DNA from: JAVBLT01 sp031553315
GTDB lineage: Bacteria; Verrucomicrobiota; Kiritimatiellia; RFP12; DVOR01
Assembly (NCBI GenBank): GCA_031553315.1
Contig: JAVBLT010000051.1
Location: 1-24,281, forward strand
Reading direction: 5' to 3'
Length of the DNA: 24,281 nt
A program made the position numbers and the translations under genes. The number at the start of each line of letters is the position of its first letter. Positions within the stretch are counted from its first letter, which is position 1. Of the stretch, positions 14,969 through 22,104 are shown in pieces. The notes beneath the pieces are model-generated. The model saw nothing but the letters and a program-made list of their open reading frames with translations. It was not told the DNA's origin and searched no databases.

Positions 14969-17900
14969 ATGAAACGCCTCAAGAGCCGGTTTTGGTTTGC
15001 CGCCGCCCTTCTCGCCGCCGGAGCGGGAGGCGGCCTGTGGTTTGCGGCGCAGCGCAAAGCGCCGCATCACCCCCCGCCGCCGGCCCTTGCGTTTCCGCAG
15101 CGCCTCCGGCCCAGGCTCACCGCCCCCGCCCGGGCATTGCCCCCCGCGCCGCTGCCGATCCTGCCTGATTTCGAGGCACGGGCCGCAGCCCTCCACCGGC
15201 CCGCCGTCCGCGAGCTTCCGGGAGTTCCCCCCGCCGAACAGCTCCTCCTCGCCCACGGCGCGGAAACCACCGCCCGGCCGCCGCACGCCCACGCGCCCGA
15301 GGCCCGCTTCCTCTCGCAAAACCGCACCTTCCCCGTGATCATCCAGGCGCGCGGCCCCATCACGGCCCCCGTGCGGACCGCCCTCGAAGCCACCGGCGCG
15401 AAGCTGCTCGAGTACATTCCCCACTTCGCCTTCCTCGCCGAGGCCACGCCCGGCCAGCTCGCCGCCCTCCAGGCCCTCCCCCACGTGCGCGCCACGCGCT
15501 CCATCGCGCCGGCCGACAAGCTCTCCCGCTTTCTCAGCCACCTGCCCGGCGACCCCGATGCCGGCGCCTACGCCGTGCCCGCCGTGGTCTCCGCCCTCTC
15601 CCCGGCCGATGCCCGCGCCATCGCCGCGCAGGCCCGCCAGCTGGGAGCCGGATCAATCCGCCTCGCGCCCCCCGAAGCCGCCCTCGCCTCCTTCCGCGCC
15701 GACCTGCCCGTGACCGCCCTCAAAACCCTCGCCGCCCAAGGCGGCGTGCTCCATATCGACGAAGCCCTCCCCGCCCGCACCTGCAACGACGTGGCCCGCT
15801 CCGCCGCCTTCCTCAACACCGCCGCCCCCGCCCCCGCCTTCGGCCTCACCGGCCAAGGCCAATTCATCGGCCATATGGATTCCGGCCTCGACACCGGCTC
15901 GCCCGCCACCCTCCACCCCGATTTCACCAACGCCCTCCATGCCGCCTTCACCGTGCCCAACTCCGGCCTCAAGGGCAACTGGGCCGACAATTCAGGCGGC
16001 CACGGCACCCACACCGCAGGCTCCATCCTCGGCGACGGTTCCGCCTCGGGCGGCCTCTACCGCGGCGCCGCCCCCGGCGCGGGCCTCATCCACCAATGCG
16101 CCCGCGGCTCCACCGCCAACAGCATCATCGTGCTCGACGACCTCGCCCCCATTTTCGCCCAAACCTACCAGGCCGGGGCCCGCATCCATTCCGACAGCTG
16201 GGGCATGAGCACCTACGGCGACTACACCTACATCGAAGCCTCCATCGACCGCTTCGTCTGGGCGCACCCCGATTTCCTCCCCGTCGTCGCCGCCGGCAAC
16301 GACGGCTCCGATTCCGACAAAGACGGCATCGTCGACCCCATCTCCACCACCTCCCCCGCCAACGCCAAAAACCTCCTCGCCGTGGGCGCCGCCGAATCGC
16401 ACCGCCCCGCAGGCAGCGGCGGCTACACCGCCCGCGCCAACGCCATCTGGGGCCGCTTCACCGCCGAGCCCATCTCAAGCGACCTCATCTCCACCCCCGC
16501 CTCAGGCCGATACGGCATCGCCGCCTTCTCCGGCCGCGGCCCCACCCTCGACGGCCGCATCAAGCCCGACATCATCGCGCCGGGGACCGACATCATCTCC
16601 ACCCGCGCCCCCGGCGCCGAAGGCTGGGGCACCCTCCCCGCCAACGCCCGCTACATGTTCAGCGGCGGCACCAGCATGGCCACCCCCCTCGCCGCCGGCC
16701 TCGCCGCCCTCGTCCGCGAAGACCTCCAAAAGAACCGCGCCATCCCCGAGCCCACCGCCGCCCTCCTGCGCGCCCTCATCGTCAACGGCGCCCAAACCCT
16801 CGCCCCCGGCCAATACGGCACCGGCGCCGCCCGCGAAATCCCCGAAACCTCACCCAACGCCGTCGAAGGCTTCGGCCTCCCCCGCCTCGACGCGATCCTC
16901 TACCCCCCCGGTTCCACCCTCACCCTCCACGACCGCCTCACCTTCCAAACCGGCGAGCGCCGCACCTTCCCCATCCGCGTGACCGCGCCCGGCCAGCCCC
17001 TCACCGCCACCCTCGTGTGGACCGACGCCCCCGCCTCCCTCTACGCCGCCCGGATGCTCGTCAACGACCTCGACCTCTCCATCATCTGCCCCGACGGCAC
17101 CACCCTCTCCGCCGCCGACGCACTCAACACCACCGAACGCATCCGCATTCCCTCCGCCGCCCCCGGCACCTACCGCATCTGCATCGAAGCGCCCCACATC
17201 CCCATCCCCGGCGGCCCCGCCGCCCTCGCCGTCGCCGCCGCCACCCAAACCGCAGGCGCCATCATCCACCACCCCCCCGCCGCCCTCCCCGTCAATCAGC
17301 CCCACACCTTCACCGCCGCCACCCACAACACCGCCGCCACCCCCTCCTTCATCTGCTCCGCCAACGGAGCCGCCTGGCAAACCCTTCCCTGCGCCCCCGA
17401 AGGCGGCGCCTTTACCGTAACCTTTACCCCGACCGCCGAAGGCACCCTCCGCTACGCCTTCACCGCCGGAACCGTCACCAACGGCCCCCACAGCGTCGTC
17501 ACCGGCCCCGCAATCACCCTCACCATCGCCACGGATCCCGCGACCGGCATCGCCGCGCCCCGCGCCGGGCGGCACACCGCCGTCAAAGGCGCCCCCCTCA
17601 CCCTCACCGCCTACCCCTCCCGCACCTTCACCGACAACCTCTCCAAAACCTGGACCTCCACCGCCACCCTCACCCCCGCCGCCTACACCACAGGAGGCGT
17701 AAAAACCACCCTCCCCGCCGGCCAGACCTCCATCACCCTCACCCCCGAAGCCGATACCACCCTCACCTGGCACTACACCGCCGCCAACACCGGCGCCGAC
17801 CTCCTCTACACCGAATACCTCGCCAGCGGCAGCTACCTCTTCCTCCGCGCCTACCACCCCCCCAACGCCACCGCCGCCACCGCAAACGCCTTCGACTTCA

Positions 17901-19930
17901 TCACCCTCGACGACACCCCCCACGCCTTCTCCGGCCGCACCCTCGGCAACACCGCCGCCCGCTGGCCCTCCCTCACCGGCCCCTCCCCCCTGCAAACCAC
18001 CTTCACCATCACCGCCGAAACCACCCTCTACGACCGTTACCTCCCCGCCTTCGACGAAACCGGCGGCCTCTTCAATTTCTGGAAAGCCCGCCACTTCGGC
18101 GCCGAAACCCCCGACCCCGAAGAAGACCTCGACGCCGACGGCTTCACCAACCTCATGGAATCGCTCGACAACACCGACCCCCGCGACCCCGACAACCTCC
18201 CCGCCCCCCCCCGGATCCTCTTCACCCCCGTCACCCTCCAAACCACCCACCCCCCCTGGCTCATCGAAGCCGCCGCCCAAGACAACTTCGCCATCGCCAC
18301 CCTCAACCTCATCTGGCGCGAAGCCGGCTCCCCCGCCTGGCAGACCAACGACCTCCTCCTCACCGGCAGCACCCTCCTAGACCCCCCCTCAAAAGGCCGC
18401 ATCCCCGTAGAGTACCGCATCGAAACCGCCGACGTCCTCGGCGCCGCCGGCTACACCCCCCACATCGTCGGCACCCCCCCCCACACCCTCCTCAACGCCA
18501 CCGCCGCCCCCCTCGCCACCCTCACCCCCGGCCACTGGCCCACCCCCCTCGCCACCGGCAGCGCCGAAACCCCCACCCTCACAGCCACCCTCGCCTCCGC
18601 CGCCGGCTACACCCCCCTCCACTGGAGCGCCACCCTCGCCGGCATCCCCCAAACCGTCACCAACGCCCCCCCCGTCGACCCCATTCCCACCGGCGACTGG
18701 CACCTCTCCACCCGCAGGACCGCCACCCCCTCCTGGTTCTGCGGCAAAGAAACCGGCAACGCCTCCGCCAACACCACCTCCACCCTCACCTTCACCCGCA
18801 TCGCCCTCCCCGAAACCGCCGCCACCCTCACCCTCAGCCACTGGTTCTCCCTCGAAGGCTACGGCAACGGATACAGCTACGACTACGCCCTCCTCGAAAT
18901 CCGCCCCGCCGGCCAAACCGCCTGGGAACCCTTCACCCCCCTCGGCGGCTACCCCGAGCTCAGCTACCCCGACGCCACCCCCTGCTTCTCCCGCCAGATC
19001 CAAACCTGGCAGACCCACACCTTCGACCTTTCCACCCGCGCCGGCACCGCCATCGACCTGCGCTTCCGCATGGAGACCGACGGCTCCACCTCCTTCGAAG
19101 GCTGGCACCTCGCCCTCATCGGCATCGCCCAGACCGACTACCCCCCCCATACCCCCCACCCCGCCTTCCTCCCCCCCGCCCCCGCCGCCGGCACCCTCGC
19201 CGCCCCCCAGAGCCAAACCATCGCCCTCGCCATCGACCCCGCCGCCCTCGCCTACGGCCAGACCCGCAGCCTCGCCCTGCGCGTGGCCACCAACGACCCC
19301 CTCCGCCCCGCCCTCTACCTCCCCTTCACCGTTCAGCGCGGCAGCCGCATCACCGCCACCGCCGAAAACGGCCGCATCACCCCCGCCGCCGCCTTCCTCT
19401 TCCCCCCCCGGGAAAGCATCGACCTCACCCTCACCCCCGACCCCTGGCACACCCTCGCCGAAATCACCCCACCCCCATTCACCCCCTCCGGCGAAACCCT
19501 CAGCGTGAGCAGCCAAACCGACACCGCCATCCACGCCCGCTTCACCCCCCGGACCACCCCCCAAGGCATCCCCCTCTTCTGGCTCGCCGCCCACTACGGC
19601 GAAACCCTCACCCCCGAAGCCCTCACCGCCCTCGCCGCCCTCGACACCGATTCCGACGGCCTCCTCACCGCCGACGAATACCTCATCGGCACCGACCCCA
19701 CCGATCCCCTTTCCCGCCTCGCCATCGACCGCCTCGACCCCACCCCCGAAGGCTGGTCCCTCCGCCTCGTCTCCGGCGACAAAGCCACCCTCCGCCTCGA
19801 ATACAAACCCACCCTCGCAACCGAAACCTGGCAGGTTTTAGAAACCCTTCATCCCCCGACCGCCCCCACCAACACCTTCATCGCCCCCCTTCACCCCTCC
19901 GGCTTCTTCCGCCTGCGGGCGGAACCCTGA
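14969..19930 (+). CDS. Large secreted subtilisin-like serine protease (S8, KP-43-like)
   Basis: A 1653-residue exported protease. An N-terminal hydrophobic segment (8-27) serves as signal peptide or anchor. Residues about 120-185 look like a propeptide. The S8 domain covers about 285-630 with the catalytic triad D304 (GHMDSGLD), H345 (GGHGTHTAG), S569 (SGGTSMATP) and oxyanion N444 (AAGND). A beta-sandwich follows (about 650-750, with LVWTDAP and NDLDL), as in the KP-43 subgroup. Further beta modules follow, then a thrombospondin-3-like calcium loop (about 1050-1072, DLDADGFTNLMESLDNTDP), a possible jelly-roll domain (about 1230-1390), a second such loop (about 1558-1580, DTDSDGLLTADEYLIGTDP) and a C-terminal module ending SGFFRLRAEP. 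It begins 4 bases after the rho stop. Codons end almost always in C, producing several C8-C9 runs. Substrate unknown. Confidence 0.9.
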   Translation: MKRLKSRFWFAAALLAAGAGGGLWFAAQRKAPHHPPPPALAFPQRLRPRLTAPARALPPAPLPILPDFEARAAALHRPAVRELPGVPPAEQLLLAHGAETTARPPHAHAPEARFLSQNRTFPVIIQARGPITAPVRTALEATGAKLLEYIPHFAFLAEATPGQLAALQALPHVRATRSIAPADKLSRFLSHLPGDPDAGAYAVPAVVSALSPADARAIAAQARQLGAGSIRLAPPEAALASFRADLPVTALKTLAAQGGVLHIDEALPARTCNDVARSAAFLNTAAPAPAFGLTGQGQFIGHMDSGLDTGSPATLHPDFTNALHAAFTVPNSGLKGNWADNSGGHGTHTAGSILGDGSASGGLYRGAAPGAGLIHQCARGSTANSIIVLDDLAPIFAQTYQAGARIHSDSWGMSTYGDYTYIEASIDRFVWAHPDFLPVVAAGNDGSDSDKDGIVDPISTTSPANAKNLLAVGAAESHRPAGSGGYTARANAIWGRFTAEPISSDLISTPASGRYGIAAFSGRGPTLDGRIKPDIIAPGTDIISTRAPGAEGWGTLPANARYMFSGGTSMATPLAAGLAALVREDLQKNRAIPEPTAALLRALIVNGAQTLAPGQYGTGAAREIPETSPNAVEGFGLPRLDAILYPPGSTLTLHDRLTFQTGERRTFPIRVTAPGQPLTATLVWTDAPASLYAARMLVNDLDLSIICPDGTTLSAADALNTTERIRIPSAAPGTYRICIEAPHIPIPGGPAALAVAAATQTAGAIIHHPPAALPVNQPHTFTAATHNTAATPSFICSANGAAWQTLPCAPEGGAFTVTFTPTAEGTLRYAFTAGTVTNGPHSVVTGPAITLTIATDPATGIAAPRAGRHTAVKGAPLTLTAYPSRTFTDNLSKTWTSTATLTPAAYTTGGVKTTLPAGQTSITLTPEADTTLTWHYTAANTGADLLYTEYLASGSYLFLRAYHPPNATAATANAFDFITLDDTPHAFSGRTLGNTAARWPSLTGPSPLQTTFTITAETTLYDRYLPAFDETGGLFNFWKARHFGAETPDPEEDLDADGFTNLMESLDNTDPRDPDNLPAPPRILFTPVTLQTTHPPWLIEAAAQDNFAIATLNLIWREAGSPAWQTNDLLLTGSTLLDPPSKGRIPVEYRIETADVLGAAGYTPHIVGTPPHTLLNATAAPLATLTPGHWPTPLATGSAETPTLTATLASAAGYTPLHWSATLAGIPQTVTNAPPVDPIPTGDWHLSTRRTATPSWFCGKETGNASANTTSTLTFTRIALPETAATLTLSHWFSLEGYGNGYSYDYALLEIRPAGQTAWEPFTPLGGYPELSYPDATPCFSRQIQTWQTHTFDLSTRAGTAIDLRFRMETDGSTSFEGWHLALIGIAQTDYPPHTPHPAFLPPAPAAGTLAAPQSQTIALAIDPAALAYGQTRSLALRVATNDPLRPALYLPFTVQRGSRITATAENGRITPAAAFLFPPRESIDLTLTPDPWHTLAEITPPPFTPSGETLSVSSQTDTAIHARFTPRTTPQGIPLFWLAAHYGETLTPEALTALAALDTDSDGLLTADEYLIGTDPTDPLSRLAIDRLDPTPEGWSLRLVSGDKATLRLEYKPTLATETWQVLETLHPPTAPTNTFIAPLHPSGFFRLRAEP

Positions 19931-19940
19931 AAGATCCGTC

Positions 19941-21431
19941 ATGAATCGCCGTCATTTTCTCAAGACCTGCTCCGCAGCCGCCATAGCCGCCACCGCGAGC
20001 GCCGCACCCGTCGAAAAACGCCCCCACCTGCTCCTCATCATGACCGACCAGCAGCGCGGCGACTGGATGGGCTGCATGGGCGACCCCGCCGCCCACACCC
20101 CCGCGCTCGACAACCTCGCCGCCGAAGGCCTTTTATTCACCCGCGCCTACTCCTCCACCCCCACCTGCATCCCCGCCCGCGTGGCCCTCCTCACCGGCCA
20201 GGCCCCCTGGAACCACGGCATGCTCGGCTACGCCGAACCCATGCGCGCCAGCTACCCCAACGACCTCCCCCGCCTCCTCGCCCAATCCGGCTACACCACC
20301 GCCGCCTATGGCAAGCAGCACTTCGGAAGAAAAAAGCACGGCTACCAAATTGAATTGCTCTATGAAGGCCTCGAAAGCGAAAACACCGCCTACACCACCT
20401 GGATGAGAAAGCACTACCCCAAAGCCGACCCCGTCTCCAAAGGCATCGATTTCAACTGCCGCGCCTCCGAAATCTGGCAGCTCCCCGAAGAGGCCCATCC
20501 CACCCGCTGGCTCACCGACCGTTCGCTCGAATTCCTCGAAGCCTACGATTTCGATGCGAAGCCCCTCTTCATGAAGATTTCCTACCACCGCCCCCACAGC
20601 CCCTATGACCCCCCCAAGCGCTGGCACGATTTCTTCAAAGACCGCCCCGAACCCGCGCCCCATGTGGCCCCCTGGGCGAAAAAATTCGAGAATCCCCCCG
20701 GAGGCAAAACCGCCCACCGCGGCAAATACGCCGAGACCGCCCAAACCCGCCGCGACTACCGCGCCTCCATCGCCTACATCGACGAGCAGATTGACCGCAT
20801 CCTTCATTTCCTCCGCACCCGCAACCTCCTTGAGCAAACCCTCATCGTGTTTACCTCCGATCACGGCGACATGCGCGGCGATCACAACCTCTGGCGTAAA
20901 AGCTACCCCTACGAAGGCTCCGTCCGCATTCCCATGATCATGCGCTGGCCCGAAGGCATGATCGCGCAAAAGCGCGGCATCCGCTGCGACCGGCCCGTCG
21001 AACTGCGCGATGTCTCGCCCACCTGCCTCGAAGCCGCCGGCATTTTTTCCACCCCCGAACCGCTCGACGGCATCAGCCTCCTCGCCTTCGCCCGCGAACC
21101 CCAAAAACAGCGCCGCCCCTGGATCGACCTCGAGCACGCCACCTGCTACGAAACCTGGAACCAGTGGAACGCCCTCACCGACGGCAAAGAAAAATACATC
21201 TACTTCGCCGGCGACGGCACCGAGCAATTCTTCGACCTCACCCGCGACCCCCACGAGCTCCGCGACCTCACCAACGACCCCGCCCATGCCCCCCGCCTCG
21301 CCTACTGGCGCAAAGAGATGATCGCCCACCTCACCCCCCGCGGCCCCCTCTTCGTGAAAGACGGCAAACTCCAAAAACGCGTCAAACCCATGCGCCGCCG
21401 CGATGAACTCGAAGCCGGAAAATACAGCTAA
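19941..21431 (+). CDS. Tat-exported formylglycine-dependent sulfatase
   Basis: A 496-residue type I sulfatase hydrolysing sulfate esters, probably on sulfated polysaccharides or mucin-type glycans. The N-terminus has a twin-arginine signal (NRRHFLKTCSAAA, cleavage near ASA-AP). The active-site signature is C76-I-P-A-R80, with C76 to be converted to formylglycine by an enzyme not in this window. Metal and sulfate ligands are visible: D36 and Q37 (MTDQQRGD), K125 and H127 (YGKQHFG), H216 (YHRPHSPYDPP), D307 and H308 (FTSDHGDMRGDHNLW), and K320 (RKSYPYEGSVRIPMI). Length and both halves of the fold are complete. It starts 10 bases after the protease stop with only a weak GAAAGA ribosome site, so it is probably co-translated with the protease. 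The precise substrate cannot be read from sequence. Confidence 0.93.
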   Translation: MNRRHFLKTCSAAAIAATASAAPVEKRPHLLLIMTDQQRGDWMGCMGDPAAHTPALDNLAAEGLLFTRAYSSTPTCIPARVALLTGQAPWNHGMLGYAEPMRASYPNDLPRLLAQSGYTTAAYGKQHFGRKKHGYQIELLYEGLESENTAYTTWMRKHYPKADPVSKGIDFNCRASEIWQLPEEAHPTRWLTDRSLEFLEAYDFDAKPLFMKISYHRPHSPYDPPKRWHDFFKDRPEPAPHVAPWAKKFENPPGGKTAHRGKYAETAQTRRDYRASIAYIDEQIDRILHFLRTRNLLEQTLIVFTSDHGDMRGDHNLWRKSYPYEGSVRIPMIMRWPEGMIAQKRGIRCDRPVELRDVSPTCLEAAGIFSTPEPLDGISLLAFAREPQKQRRPWIDLEHATCYETWNQWNALTDGKEKYIYFAGDGTEQFFDLTRDPHELRDLTNDPAHAPRLAYWRKEMIAHLTPRGPLFVKDGKLQKRVKPMRRRDELEAGKYS

Positions 21432-21467
21432 CGCGGCCTCCGCGGCTGAAAATTGCCTTTTTTCGGC
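21432..21467 (+). terminator. Possible terminator after the sulfatase gene
   Basis: Directly after the stop, CGCGG-CCT-CCGCG forms a short stem. A second stem, GCTGAAAA/TTTTCGGC (one G-U pair), encloses TTGCCTT; six T occur at 21458-21463. The two structures adjoin, and neither alone is a textbook terminator. The location at the end of the coaE-rho group supports it. Confidence 0.4.
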
Positions 21468-21595
21468 TTCATCCCAGTTTAGGCTTGCCCTTTGGGAGCG
21501 ATTTTTGGTACTCTCCCCTTTCTTCCTGCGGCGTGTTTAGGCACAGACCCCGTTGCGGGTAGAAGCTCTGCTGGCTTTGTCGGCTTTGTTTCTGC

Positions 21596-21624
21596 TTTAC
21601 TTTTTCGGGGAAAAACGCTAGAGT
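21596..21624 (+). promoter_or_regulatory. Sigma-70-type promoter of rpsO-pnp
   Basis: TTTACT (21596-21601, 4/6), a 17-bp spacer and TAGAGT (21619-21624, 4/6). The predicted transcript start near 21631 leaves a leader of about 58 bases before rpsO. The leader contains a small stem (GCGG-AATAGGA-CCGC), which could take part in S15 autoregulation; that is inference. Confidence 0.6.
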
Positions 21625-21688
21625 ATGCGGCCAACAGGAAAGAGTAAACAGAAAAGAACGCGGAATAGGACCGCAAGGGATTACCACC

Positions 21689-21952
21689 ATGAGCCAGATT
21701 GACAAAGCCGAAGTGCGCCAGCCTTTTCAGCGCCATGAGAACGACACGGGATCCAGCGAAGTGCAAGTCGCTGTGCTGACCAAAAAAATCGTCACCCTCA
21801 CCGAACACCTCAAGAAGAACAAGCACGACAACGCTTCCCGTTACGGCCTGATCCGTATGGTGAACAACCGCCGCAGCCTGCTCGATTACATCAAGCGCGA
21901 GGACGAAGCCAAGTACCTCAAGCTCATCGCCGACCTCGGCCTGCGCCGTTAA
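21689..21952 (+). CDS. rpsO: 30S ribosomal protein S15
   Basis: An 87-residue, complete S15, binding 16S rRNA early in assembly of the small subunit platform. The family blocks are all present: NDTGSSEVQVAVLT (18-31), HLKKNKHDNASRYGLIRMV (40-58, with the H-D-x-x-S-R-x-GL RNA-contact segment) and NRRSLLDYIKRED…LIADLGLRR to the end. The start has AAGGGA about nine bases upstream. Gene order rpsO-pnp is the classical one. Codon use is less C-biased than in the neighbouring sulfatase and protease, as expected for a highly expressed gene. Confidence 0.97.
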   Translation: MSQIDKAEVRQPFQRHENDTGSSEVQVAVLTKKIVTLTEHLKKNKHDNASRYGLIRMVNNRRSLLDYIKREDEAKYLKLIADLGLRR

Positions 21953-21964
21953 GGCACCCGCCAT

Positions 21965-21998
21965 GAGCCGGATTTCTCCCTCGGGAGGAACCCGGCTC
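21965..21998 (+). terminator. Long hairpin between rpsO and pnp (terminator or processing site)
   Basis: GAGCCGG / CCGGCTC form the outer stem (7 bp), then an A/C mismatch, then TTTCTCCC / GGGAGGAA (one G-U), closing on a very small loop. CTGCTTTCTTGC follows, similar to the tail of the terminator after the secretin gene. It starts 12 bases after the rpsO stop. It may terminate part of the transcripts or be a cleavage site, as the hairpins between rpsO and pnp are in E. coli. Confidence 0.6.
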
Positions 21999-22022
21999 CT
22001 GCTTTCTTGCGGCTCTCTCCCC

Positions 22023-22039
22023 GCCGGCCCGTTGCCGGT
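22023..22039 (+). promoter_or_regulatory. Second hairpin in the pnp leader
   Basis: GCCGGC-CCGTT-GCCGGT pairs over 6 bp with one terminal G-U, 65 bases before the pnp start. In enteric bacteria a hairpin in the pnp leader is cut by RNase III and bound by PNPase for autocontrol; a similar role here is inference. Confidence 0.35.
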
Positions 22040-22104
22040 CTCGTCACGATTTAAAGGGGCTTTCCTCTTCCCGGTCCTACTCCGCAAGAAAGGACACACA
22101 CAAC

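Noticed and set aside
16096..19944. 1282-codon open frame overlapping the protease gene
   Set aside because: Its product is almost only Arg, Pro and His, without domains. It is a shadow of the C-ending codon bias of the real protease, which has a complete catalytic triad in its own frame.
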